In this document: positions 1 through 7,723 of the stretch, one piece after another
How the letters are laid out: every line of letters begins with the position of its first letter
How positions within the stretch are numbered: position 1 is the first letter of the stretch
NCBI GenBank assembly: GCA_002869065.1
Contig: PKTR01000002.1
Coordinates: forward strand, 372,001 to 436,000
DNA from: Hyphomicrobiales bacterium
Lineage (GTDB): Bacteria > Pseudomonadota > Alphaproteobacteria > Rhizobiales > Rhodobiaceae
Direction of reading: 5' to 3'
Length of the DNA stretch: 64,000 nt
The notes under the pieces: generated by a model
The model's database searches: none
The model's input: the letters and a program-made list of their open reading frames with translations, nothing else
What the model was told of the DNA's origin: nothing
Program-made: the position numbers and the translations under genes

Positions 1-2
1 AA

Positions 3-653
3 TACCAGGCCAAGGTCGATCAGTTGCAGGCGCAGTTGAACCTGGCGAAGAAGCGGCTCGCCCAGTTCACCCAATTGAAGGAGCGCGAGGTCGGCAACCG
101 CTTCCAGGTGGAAGAGGCCGAGGCCAATGTGGCCGGCCTCGAAGCGCAGCTCGGCAACGCCAAGTGGGAGCTGGACAACACCGTCGTGACCGCACCGGCG
201 GACGGCTTCGTGACCAATGTCGCGCTGCGCCCGGGTTCGCGGGTCGCCGCGTTGCCACTTGCGCCGGTGATGGCCTTCATCGACACGTCCGAATCGCTTG
301 TCGCCATGCAGGTGCAGCAGATCGCGGTGCGCAATATCGAGGCCGGACAGCCGGCGGATGTCACCTTCAAGGTGCTGCCCGGCGAGGTGTTCACCGCGAC
401 CGTCGAACAGCTCATTCCGGCGAACGCGCTCGGTCAGGCGATGGTGTCGGGCATGGCCGCGAACCCAACCCAGCTTGGGGCGGTGCCGTTCGTTGCGTTG
501 CTCAAGCTGGACGATACTGCGGCTGCCGAGCGGCTGCCGAGCGGTGCCTTTGGCAAAGCGGCGATCTACACCAAGTCCGGCGAGGCCGGCCACATCATCC
601 GCAAGATCACGCTGTGGATGGATGCCTGGCTGAACTACGTCGTACCGTTCTGA
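3..653 (+). CDS. HlyD-family membrane fusion protein, C-terminal part
   Basis: The reading frame is open from the left edge, so the N-terminal membrane anchor lies outside the window. What remains is a coiled-coil segment (residues rich in L, A, K, E, Q with LAQFTQLKEREVGN) followed by a lipoyl/barrel-sandwich half with 'VTAPADGFV' and 'RPGSRVA', both typical of periplasmic adaptor subunits (HlyD/EmrA type). Such proteins bridge an inner-membrane transporter to the outer membrane. The last residues (WMDAWLNYVVPF) look like the end of an AaeA/YibH-like protein. The gene converges on flgL with only six bases between the two stop codons, so it is unlikely to be part of the flagellar system. Substrate and partner transporter cannot be judged. 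Confidence 0.8.
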   Translation, partial: YQAKVDQLQAQLNLAKKRLAQFTQLKEREVGNRFQVEEAEANVAGLEAQLGNAKWELDNTVVTAPADGFVTNVALRPGSRVAALPLAPVMAFIDTSESLVAMQVQQIAVRNIEAGQPADVTFKVLPGEVFTATVEQLIPANALGQAMVSGMAANPTQLGAVPFVALLKLDDTAAAERLPSGAFGKAAIYTKSGEAGHIIRKITLWMDAWLNYVVPF

Positions 654-659
654 TTTCGC

Positions 660-1571
660 TCAGCTGAGGAAGTCGAGCAGGGACAGACCGAGGATCTTGG
701 CGAGCGCCGCATAGGACGCCTCAAGCTGCGTCTCGTAGGACGATATCTCGACGGCGACCTCGGCGATATCAACCTCGGTCGCCGCGGAGAGCAGTTCACC
801 GGCAAGCGACACGGCGTTCTCGTTGCGCTCGATCGCAGCTTCAAGACGCCCGGCATCGAGCGATAGCTCGGTCTGGCCGGCGAGGATTTCGTCCAACGCC
901 TCGGTCAGCAGGTCCATGCCGGTTTCACGCGCGTCGTCCGTCAACGTTGCGTCGGTGACGGTGGCGAAGCTCGCCAGCACCCGCAGCGCCTTTTCGAGCC
1001 CGCTCTGGTTTGCGGTCAGTCCATAGTCGACCACCTCGGACGACGACACCCGCACCGACGAGGTGCGGTCATTGCCCTGGTAGTAGTCCGAGTTCGTCGT
1101 TGTCAGCGTTGTCATGTCGTAGCTGACGCCATCGAGCGAAACGGCCTCGTTGCCGGTGTTGCTGCCGGCGAACAGGTAGCGGCCGTTGAACTGGGTGTTG
1201 AGCAGGGCGATCAGTTCATCGCGGGCGGATTCGGCCGCGCTCGCCACCGTCTCCGCCCCGCTGCCGGTCGACGAAGACGACAGGGTCGAGGTGAAGTTGG
1301 TCAGCAGATCGGTGATCGACGACATCGCATCATAGGCGGTCTCGATGCGGTTGACCGCTGTCGTCGCGGCATCGGAGTAGGTGGTCAGGCGGGCGGTCGT
1401 GGTCTCCAGATCGATGACGTCGCCAGCCTTGCCGCCAAGCCCGCCATAGTCGAAGGACACGAGGCCGGAGGCTTCCTGAAGCTGCAGCTCGCTCATGCGG
1501 GCATTGGCCGCCATCGACGCCTGCAGCATCTGGCTGGAAAGGGAAAAGGTCGCTACCCGCATCGCCGTCAT
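660..1571 (-). CDS. flgL: flagellar hook-filament junction protein FlgL (HAP3)
   Basis: 303 residues. The N-terminus (MRVATFSLSSQMLQASMAANARMSELQLQ) and the C-terminal helical part resemble flagellin D0/D1, as expected of FlgL, which joins the hook-side FlgK ring to the filament. The motif 'LNTQFNGRYLFAGSNTG' in the middle is the classic FlgL/flagellin signature. A GGAGG ribosome site lies eight bases before the ATG at 1571; a second in-frame ATG three codons later is possible. It is the last gene of the flgD-flgE-unknown-flgN-flgK-flgL set and starts 14 bases after flgK stops, so it is almost certainly co-transcribed with flgK. Confidence 0.9.
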   Translation of the reverse strand: MTAMRVATFSLSSQMLQASMAANARMSELQLQEASGLVSFDYGGLGGKAGDVIDLETTTARLTTYSDAATTAVNRIETAYDAMSSITDLLTNFTSTLSSSSTGSGAETVASAAESARDELIALLNTQFNGRYLFAGSNTGNEAVSLDGVSYDMTTLTTTNSDYYQGNDRTSSVRVSSSEVVDYGLTANQSGLEKALRVLASFATVTDATLTDDARETGMDLLTEALDEILAGQTELSLDAGRLEAAIERNENAVSLAGELLSAATEVDIAEVAVEISSYETQLEASYAALAKILGLSLLDFLS

Positions 1572-1585
1572 CGTTCCCGCCTCCC

Positions 1586-3340
1586 CTACTGGACCGCCGC
1601 CAGCAGCGTGTCGAACATCTCGCCGATCATGTCGAGGATCTGGGCGGCGATCGAATAGAGCTCTTCCATCTCGGCGAGGCGCTGGGTTTCCTCGTCGAGA
1701 TTGACGCCGCCGGCCGCGGACCGCGCGCTTTCCAGCGCCTCGTAGGCGGTCTGTTTGGTCTCGAGCGTCGAGGCCGCCTGTGTCGCCGCAGTTGCCTTGT
1801 CGGTGACCATCTCGGCCATGTATCCGGCAAAGCTCGTCTTCGTCGCGCCGAGCCCGCCGGCGGCATCGAACGATATCGCCTCAGCCATCAGATCGACGAG
1901 GGCATTGGCGAGCGTGGTGTCGCCATCGAAGAGCACCGTGTCGCCGGCAGTCAGCGTTGCGTCGCTGCTCAGCTCGGCGGTCGGCAGGCTGCCGGACGAG
2001 GCCGCGATGGTGTCGGCGACGGTGATGTCGCGGGCGGTCGTTCCGGTCAGCAGATCGTTCATTCCGAACCAGCTCGACAACGACTCGCCATCGCTGCCGA
2101 TTGCGCCGTCGAGGCCGGCAAGCGCGATACCTGTCGTGGCGTCGTCGGCTGTGATCGTCAGATGGCCGTCACTGTCGATCGTCGCGGAGACCCCCGACAA
2201 GGCATCGATGGCGGTCACCAGATCGCCGATTGTCGCGTAGCTGGAAAGGTCGAAATCGCCGTAGGAGACGAGCGCGCCGTCACCATCGACGACGGCGATG
2301 CGCGCAGAGCCGGTGGCGGAAAAGGCGTCCGAGGCATCGACCGTGGCCGTGCCGGTCAGCGTGGATGCGGCGGGGCTCGCATTGCCCGCGTTGCTGACGG
2401 CGTTGATTTCCTCGATGAGGGCCGCTGCCAGCGTATCGAGTTCCTGCTGGGCGGCAACCAGAACCTCGTCGCGCTGCGCGAAAAGCGCCGACAGCGAGCC
2501 GGACGAGATAGAGCCGGTGATGTCCTTGCCATCGACGGAAATGCCGGACAGACCCGCCGGATAGGTCGTGTCGGAAGACACGAACGCGGCCTTGTCGAAT
2601 TCGAGCAGATTGGTCTGGCTCGCGGTGACCAGCGCCTGCGAAGTGTCGCCGGTATAGACCAGCATAGCGCCGGTGTCGGTGAGCGAATATTTGACGTCGA
2701 GGAGTTCCGACAGGGCCAGAACCGCGGTCGCGCGCTGGTCCTCCATGTCGGCGGTCGCATCGCCGCGCGCGGTCGCCGCCACGATCTGGTCGTTGAGATC
2801 GGCGATTGCCGCGATGTAGCTGTTCGCCTCGTCGACGGCGATGGCGATCTCTGCATCGGCATCGGCACGCAGTGTCTGGATGCCCGCGGCCAGATCGTTC
2901 ATCTGCACGGTGACGCTTTCGAGCGCCGACACGACAGCGGCCTTCAGGCTCTCGCTTTCCGGCGTCGCGGCGAGATTGGTCAGTGCGGTTTCGAGATCGG
3001 ACAAGGCGGACGCGATCGAGGTGCCCGATCCGTCGCTCGAAGCGGTTTCGCCGTAGAGCGCCTGCAGGCTGTCGGCGTAGCTGTCGCTCGCCGTTGCCGC
3101 GCCAAGCGCGGAGGCCGCGCTCGTCACCTGCTTGGTCAACAGCGTGTCGACCAGCGAGGCGAGCTGCGCGGACGAAACGCCGGTGCCGACGCCCGCCGTG
3201 ACGGACGCCGTCAACGCCGAGACCTTCTTCGTGTAGCCCTCGCTGTCGGCATTGGCGACATTCGAGGCGGCAACACTCATCTGGTACTGCGCGGCGCTGA
3301 GCGCGCTTGCGGCGATGCTGTTGGCGGCATTGAGCGACAT
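1586..3340 (-). CDS. flgK: flagellar hook-associated protein FlgK (HAP1)
   Basis: 584 residues, within the usual FlgK range. The N-terminal rod-type motif (SLNAANSIAASALSAAQYQ, then SVAASNVANADSEGYTKK) is the conserved flagellar rod/hook signature with the ANxxTxGY-like element. The C-terminus (LDEETQRLAEMEELYSIAAQIL) is the matching D0 helix. Around residues 345-425 there is a Hook-IN-like module similar to those in the flagellin and FliD of this window. The protein is rich in Ala, Ser, Thr and Asp. It begins 13 bases after the flgN-like chaperone gene, the natural partner for export of FlgK and FlgL. Confidence 0.92.
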   Translation of the reverse strand: MSLNAANSIAASALSAAQYQMSVAASNVANADSEGYTKKVSALTASVTAGVGTGVSSAQLASLVDTLLTKQVTSAASALGAATASDSYADSLQALYGETASSDGSGTSIASALSDLETALTNLAATPESESLKAAVVSALESVTVQMNDLAAGIQTLRADADAEIAIAVDEANSYIAAIADLNDQIVAATARGDATADMEDQRATAVLALSELLDVKYSLTDTGAMLVYTGDTSQALVTASQTNLLEFDKAAFVSSDTTYPAGLSGISVDGKDITGSISSGSLSALFAQRDEVLVAAQQELDTLAAALIEEINAVSNAGNASPAASTLTGTATVDASDAFSATGSARIAVVDGDGALVSYGDFDLSSYATIGDLVTAIDALSGVSATIDSDGHLTITADDATTGIALAGLDGAIGSDGESLSSWFGMNDLLTGTTARDITVADTIAASSGSLPTAELSSDATLTAGDTVLFDGDTTLANALVDLMAEAISFDAAGGLGATKTSFAGYMAEMVTDKATAATQAASTLETKQTAYEALESARSAAGGVNLDEETQRLAEMEELYSIAAQILDMIGEMFDTLLAAVQ

Positions 3341-3353
3341 GGCGGCGATCCGT

Positions 3354-3833
3354 TCAGATCTCGGTGCTGAACTGCACCGCGCGCTGGCCGCCGGTCCGTT
3401 CGGTCATCTGCCCGCTGTTGCCGTAGGCGGTCGAGCGCGGCCGGGTCTGTTCGCGCACCACATGCATGATCGCATCGATGCGGCGGCGGCTGGCGGCACG
3501 GGCCTTGGCGAGACGGCCTGCGTTTTCCTCCATCACGCTGTGCATGCGCTTTACGCGCGCCAGCAGGGACGACCGCAAACGCGGCTCCACCCGCTCCAGC
3601 TCGAACTGACCGTGGCGCAACCCATCGAACCAGTCCTGCAGCAGGTTGGCCTGGCTCTGCTTCATCGCGACGATGCCGGTCGGCGGTGCCGGGAAGCCAT
3701 TCGCGTAGTGCTGGTTTTCCTCTTCGGTGATCTCGACGATCTGATCGATGATCGCGATCATGTTCTCGATCGCGGCGGTGACGCTGGTTTCGGCCCTGGC
3801 TTCGCCATTGGGTCCGGGTGTGGGAGCGGACAT
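3354..3833 (-). CDS. probable FlgN-type export chaperone
   Basis: 159 residues, predicted mostly alpha-helical and charged, with no cysteine, signal peptide or membrane segment. An N-terminal helix (AIENMIAIIDQIVEITEEENQHYANG) followed by long amphipathic helices fits the FlgN fold, a cytoplasmic chaperone that keeps FlgK and FlgL soluble and delivers them to the export gate. Position supports this: it lies directly upstream of flgK (13 bases) in the same operon. The last 30 residues are Gly/Thr/Arg rich and look disordered. Sequence similarity to FlgN is weak by eye, so the call rests on length, helicity and context. Confidence 0.65.
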   Translation of the reverse strand: MSAPTPGPNGEARAETSVTAAIENMIAIIDQIVEITEEENQHYANGFPAPPTGIVAMKQSQANLLQDWFDGLRHGQFELERVEPRLRSSLLARVKRMHSVMEENAGRLAKARAASRRRIDAIMHVVREQTRPRSTAYGNSGQMTERTGGQRAVQFSTEI

Positions 3834-3848
3834 GGTGCGCCTCTCTCG

Positions 3849-4148
3849 TTATCGGCCATCGGATTGCGGCGGCTTGTCTGCCGGCCTGCGCCCGATCGGC
3901 GAAAGGTTCTGGATCGTCCGGTATGACGCGGCCGCGGCAAGGCGGCCCATCATGCCGGCAAGTTCGCTCCCCAGCGCATCGCGCCGGTTTTGAAGCGCGG
4001 CGCGCAGCGGGCGCAGTTCGGCAAGAATCGCGACCGCCCTGCGACGGGCCTCCGGTGCTTCCGCGCCATCGAGCGCGCGGGCCTCGGCGATCAGCCGGCG
4101 CAAATGCCGGAGTTCGCGGTCGTCGGCGTTGTTCGACTGGTCCGACAT
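3849..4148 (-). CDS. small helical protein of unknown function in the flagellar operon
   Basis: 99 residues, very rich in Arg, Ala and Leu, with a predicted helical pair (residues about 10-50 and 50-80) and a polar tail ending PIGRRPADKPPQSDGR. There is no signal peptide or membrane segment. It is encoded between flgE and the flgN-like gene, 15 bases before the latter, on the same strand. I do not recognise the family. By position it could be a second export chaperone or a hook-length/regulatory factor, but nothing in the sequence proves it. Confidence 0.55.
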   Translation of the reverse strand: MSDQSNNADDRELRHLRRLIAEARALDGAEAPEARRRAVAILAELRPLRAALQNRRDALGSELAGMMGRLAAAASYRTIQNLSPIGRRPADKPPQSDGR

Positions 4149-4174
4149 GGCGTGCCTTTCCGCTCAAACCGCCG

Positions 4175-4196
4175 GCCCCGGGATCTAGACCGGGGC
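4175..4196 (-). other. GC-rich hairpin between flgE and the downstream small gene
   Basis: A 7 bp perfect stem (GCCCCGG / CCGGGGC) with the 8-base loop GATCTAGA lies just after the flgE stop codon. No T-run follows on either strand, so it is more likely to stabilise the flgE mRNA end or to attenuate read-through than to be a full terminator. Confidence 0.4.
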
Positions 4197-4209
4197 GCCC
4201 CGCGAAGGC

Positions 4210-5442
4210 CTAGCGAACCGCGTTCAGCAGGGTGTCGTAGAGCTCGTTCGCCGCGGTCATGACCTGGGCGGCGGACGAGTAGGCCTGCTGGGCCGTCATC
4301 ATGTTGCTGAACTCGGTGCTGGTGTCGGTGGTGCTGCTTTCCAGCATGCCGCCGGCGATGGTGCCCGTACCCGAGGTGCCGGCGATGTAGAAGCTCGCCA
4401 CGCCGGAATCGAGGTTCGCCGTGTAGATCGTGCCGGTGACCTGGGTCAGCCCGTTCGAGTTGGCGAAGGTCGCGACCGGGATCTTGGCGATGGTCATCTC
4501 GTCGCCATTGTCGAACGAGGCGATCACCGAACCGTCGTCGTCGATGGAGATGCTGGTCAGATTGCCGAGCGGCAGACCGTCCTGGGTGACGGCCATGGTC
4601 AGCGTCGGGTCGTCCTCGCCGCTGTCGTACTGCACGAGGCCGTCGGTATCGCCGGAGGTGCCGAAATTGATCTCGACGCTGGAATCAGCCGCGCCCGAAT
4701 CCCATCCCTCGATGGTCAGCGTGGTCGGCGTCGCGCTGTCGATGGTGCCGTCCTCGTTGAAGGTCAGCGAGATGTCGCTCGAGGTTACCGTGCCGCTGTC
4801 GGTGGTGACGACCGCCGTCCAGGTGTTGTCTGCGGTCTTGGTGTAAGTCAGCGTCGCGGTGTTCGACGAGCCGAGTGAGTCGTAGATCTCCGTCGTCGTC
4901 GTGAAGCTGTCGCCGACGGCTGCATCCGCCGGCAGGTTGCCGGTGATCGTCATCTCGGTGGTGGCGGCAACCGTGCTGGTGATCTCGTCGACATTGATCG
5001 CCGACAGGCCGGTCGAAGACGTATCGGACACGACCGTGCCGTCCTCATCCGTCGCCCAGCCCATCAGATAGTAGCCACCAGAGCCGACGATATAGCCCTC
5101 GTCGTCGACGTCGAAATCGCCGGCGCGGGTGTAGAGCAGGTCGGTGCCGTCCAAATCCTTGGAGATCGAGAAGAAGCCCTCGCCCTCGATCGCCAGATCC
5201 ATGTCGTCGCTCGACGTGACGAGAACGCCCTGGTCGGTGTTGTTGTAGGTGGTGTTGGCCGCGACGCTGCCGCTCGAGGAGGCATCCGTGCTCTGGCTGC
5301 TCAGCAGGCTGACGAAGCTCGTCGTCGAGGCCTTGTAGCCGGTCGTCGACACGTTCGCGAGATTGTTGGAGATGTTCGAAAACGCGTTTGACTGCGCGGA
5401 CAAAGCCGATACCGCCGTCGCGAGAGCGCCGCTAATACTCAT
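4210..5442 (-). CDS. flgE: flagellar hook protein FlgE
   Basis: 410 residues, the usual FlgE length. The N-terminus (MSISGALATAVSALSAQSNA, then NISNNLANVSTTGYKAS) carries the rod/hook signature; the C-terminus (FSNMMTAQQAYSSAAQVMTAANELYDTLL) is the conserved flg_bbr_C helix. The central part is a Thr/Asp-rich beta domain (TEMTITGNLPADAAVGDSF, LTIEGWDSG), as in other FlgE proteins. FlgE polymerises into the hook outside the cell with help from FlgD, which is encoded immediately upstream. The ATG at 5442 has a good ribosome site (AGAGGCGAG). The 52-base gap to flgD suggests one operon. Confidence 0.93.
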   Translation of the reverse strand: MSISGALATAVSALSAQSNAFSNISNNLANVSTTGYKASTTSFVSLLSSQSTDASSSGSVAANTTYNNTDQGVLVTSSDDMDLAIEGEGFFSISKDLDGTDLLYTRAGDFDVDDEGYIVGSGGYYLMGWATDEDGTVVSDTSSTGLSAINVDEITSTVAATTEMTITGNLPADAAVGDSFTTTTEIYDSLGSSNTATLTYTKTADNTWTAVVTTDSGTVTSSDISLTFNEDGTIDSATPTTLTIEGWDSGAADSSVEINFGTSGDTDGLVQYDSGEDDPTLTMAVTQDGLPLGNLTSISIDDDGSVIASFDNGDEMTIAKIPVATFANSNGLTQVTGTIYTANLDSGVASFYIAGTSGTGTIAGGMLESSTTDTSTEFSNMMTAQQAYSSAAQVMTAANELYDTLLNAVR

Positions 5443-5493
5443 GACTCGCCTCTGATTTTGCTAGGAAAAGTGGCCGGGCCGAACGCTCGTGCG

Positions 5494-6147
5494 TCAGACC
5501 GAAAGCTTGATCACGCTGTCGAAGGCAATCTCGACGTCGCCCATCAACAGGGTCGTGGTGCCGCTGTCGTCGGTGCCGATGCCGGTGACCTTGCCGACCA
5601 CGCTGGTCGATGTGGAAACCTTGGTGCCGGCCGCATCGACAGCCGCGACCGAGATCGTGTAGGCGCCGTCGGCGACCGTATCGCCGTTACTGTCCGTGCC
5701 GTCCCAGGTGAAGCCGTGGTCGCCCGAGGAGGTCTCGCCCGAGCCGGTCCACACCGTGTTGCCATCCGTATCGGAGACCGTGATCGTGGTGGCGGCGGCG
5801 GTGCGGTTGAGGCTGTAGTTCCAGCTTGCGGAACCGTCCGACAACATCGAGGTGTCGCCCTCGGCCTCCACCGTCGAGCTGATGTAGCTGAGGCTCGACG
5901 TCGACATGAAGGCGTTGAGCGAGCTGGTGATCTGGTCGAGCGAGCTGGTGATTTCCGAAAGCTGGTCGTAACTAGCGTAGGAAACCATCTGGTTCATGTA
6001 TTCGCTGGTATCGGTCGGGTCCAACGGGTTCTGATTCTGGAGTTGTTCCAGCATCAGTTCGAGAAAGTCGCTCGAAGAAAGCTCCAATGCCGAAGAACTC
6101 GTCGTGGTCGCGGTGGCCGTTGAAGAGCTGATTGCAGAAACCGTCAT
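5494..6147 (-). CDS. flgD: hook cap/assembly protein FlgD
   Basis: 217 residues. The hallmark N-terminal motif 'DFLELMLEQLQNQNPLDPTDTSEYMNQMV' (shown by its key residues FL..ML..LQNQNPLDP.D..E...QM) is at about residues 27-55, followed by a Ser/Thr/Asp-rich Ig-like domain (GDHGFTWDGTDSNGDTVADG) seen in FlgD. The protein caps the growing hook and is exported with FlgE. It is the first gene of the minus-strand operon, so the promoter must lie in the 6148-6884 region shared with the divergent sigma factor gene. Confidence 0.93.
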   Translation of the reverse strand: MTVSAISSSTATATTTSSSALELSSSDFLELMLEQLQNQNPLDPTDTSEYMNQMVSYASYDQLSEITSSLDQITSSLNAFMSTSSLSYISSTVEAEGDTSMLSDGSASWNYSLNRTAAATTITVSDTDGNTVWTGSGETSSGDHGFTWDGTDSNGDTVADGAYTISVAAVDAAGTKVSTSTSVVGKVTGIGTDDSGTTTLLMGDVEIAFDSVIKLSV

Positions 6148-6884
6148 GTGTCGACCCTCGGAAGTTGCCGGATCACGAGCCTGAAACGCGGAACCCGGCG
6201 GATTTCATCTGGTTTTGCTCGTTAAACGGCACCCGCCGACAAATCAGGCGCACTTTTTTCGACGTCCGGGCCGCCTCGCCCGCGCGCAGTACGGGCGCTA
6301 TCCGGTTGGAAAATCGAACCGGTCCGAAGGGCGGGGAAGATCACATCGGCGAATGGTGGCTGACGGCGCGGACAACGCTCTCGAAGGCCGCCGGAAGGGG
6401 GCAAAACGACCTGCGGGCACGCTCGAATCACTTTTTTTTTCGCGCACCACCGGTCAAAATTTGCCGGTAATTTGGCCGTCCGACCGCGATATGGCGGCAA
6501 AGTGGTCCGCAGACTCAAAAATCTACCGTCGGGATACATGCAGATACGGTTGCGCGCGCGGGCGAGCGTTGCCGCACCGCGCCGTGACGTTGCCGCGCTG
6601 GAAATACGTCCCCGGAGACTGCCCGGCCGGAGAAGCGGCTGGAAATGTCAGGAAAAAGTTCCCCGCGAAAACGGTGACACGCGGCGCCGTTCTCTCTCCC
6701 ACACCGTTCCGGACGGCCGCCTCAGTAGGCAGAAAATGCCGCTCGCCGGGCAAATAATTCCTAGTTAACTATCTGATTTTATTGATTTTTACGCGCCTGA
6801 TCCGGCGCCTTCGCACGTTCAATGATTAAGACGGGGCTTTTTGGACTTTGCCTCGCCACACGTGTAATCGGAGGAAATCGGGTC
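6148..6884. promoter_or_regulatory. divergent non-coding region between flgD operon and sigma/flagellin operon
   Basis: About 735 bases with no convincing gene: open frames here are short, basic and lack ribosome sites or domain signatures. The right end (about 6755-6800) is the most AT-rich stretch in the flagellar region and probably carries the promoter of the sigma factor gene. It includes TTAACTAT (6765-6772), one base off a CtrA half-site. Poly-T runs occur at about 6252-6257 and 6430-6438. I could not recognise a clear sigma-28 or sigma-54 promoter. The length is unusual for such a compact genome and suggests multiple regulatory inputs. Confidence 0.5.
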
Positions 6885-7559
6885 ATGGCTGCTTCAAGTG
6901 TTGGCGTTCTGCCGTCCATGTCCGCTCGACACGAACCAGGTGCGGCGCCCGCCGGTGAAGGGCGTTCGAAAGCCGCCAAGGCAAGGGCCTACACGCTATT
7001 GAGCGACGAAGACTTGCTGTCGATGATCGGCGCGGACGACGCCGAGGCCTTCCAGGCGCTGGTCGAGCGCCACGCCGACCGCGCCTATGCCATCGCCTTC
7101 CGCTTCCTGCGCAACGCGACCGATGCCGAGGACGTCGTTCAGGACGCGCTGCTCAAGGTGTGGACCTCAGGCTGCAAATGGGAGAGCGGCCGGGCCCGTT
7201 TCTCCACCTGGCTCTACAGGGTCATCACCAATCGCTGCATCGACCTGAAGCGGCGGCCGACCAGCGAGGCAATCGACGTTGTTCCCGAGGTCGCTTCGGA
7301 AGCGCCGAGCCAGGTCAACGAGATACTGCGCATGGAAGCAAGCAGCCGGCTTGAGCGGGCAATTGCAGAACTGCCCGAACAACAAAAAACGGCGTTACTT
7401 TTTTCTTACTACGAAAACCTGTCCAACGCCGAAATCGCGGAAATCATGGAAACCACTGTTTCCGCAGTCGAATCTCTTCTGAAGCGTGGCCGCCAGCATT
7501 TGCGCGCTGTGCTGCAGCGGGAGGGTGCCGATATGCTGAATTCCTTGAAAAACGATTAA
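6885..7559 (+). CDS. ECF-type RNA polymerase sigma factor
   Basis: 224 residues from the ATG at 6885, which has GGAGG ten bases upstream; a longer frame from 6822 lacks such a site. Region 2 is at about residues 60-95 (FRFLRNATDAEDVVQDALLKVW) and region 4 at about 165-215 (ELPEQQKTALLFSYYENLSN, then AEIAEIMETTVSAVESLLKR). There is no region 3, so it is an ECF (group IV) factor rather than FliA. It directs RNA polymerase to a specific promoter set. The gene lies directly upstream of flagellin, fliD and fliS, which makes the filament genes its likely target, though this is inference. No classical anti-sigma factor with membrane segments is next to it; the small protein at 11680-11925 is a candidate partner. 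The N-terminal 35 residues before region 2 look disordered. Confidence 0.85.
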   Translation: MAASSVGVLPSMSARHEPGAAPAGEGRSKAAKARAYTLLSDEDLLSMIGADDAEAFQALVERHADRAYAIAFRFLRNATDAEDVVQDALLKVWTSGCKWESGRARFSTWLYRVITNRCIDLKRRPTSEAIDVVPEVASEAPSQVNEILRMEASSRLERAIAELPEQQKTALLFSYYENLSNAEIAEIMETTVSAVESLLKRGRQHLRAVLQREGADMLNSLKND

Positions 7560-7723
7560 AATATCTTCGACAATTCTACAAAATATTTTCGCCTGCTCGG
7601 GGAATCCCCGCCGTTGAACGGTCAGACGCGGAACGACCCACGTCGATGACCAGAGTTTTGGGGCCAATCCCATGGGGCCACCCTCCCCTTTGGCCGCAGC
7701 GACAGAGTAGCAGGAGTTTACGC

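Noticed and set aside
6215-6757. 180-residue frame in the divergent flagellar region
   Set aside because: Highly basic, no ribosome site, several competing frames of similar quality; treated as non-coding.
7598-7610. Small hairpin CGGGG-AAT-CCCCG between sigma factor and flagellin genes
   Set aside because: Only 5 bp with a 3-base loop and no T-run; could occur by chance in GC-rich DNA.
7630-7657. GGAAC ... GTT resembling an EcfG-type promoter upstream of flagellin
   Set aside because: The spacer is about 20 bases, too long for the usual 16-17, so it was not called.
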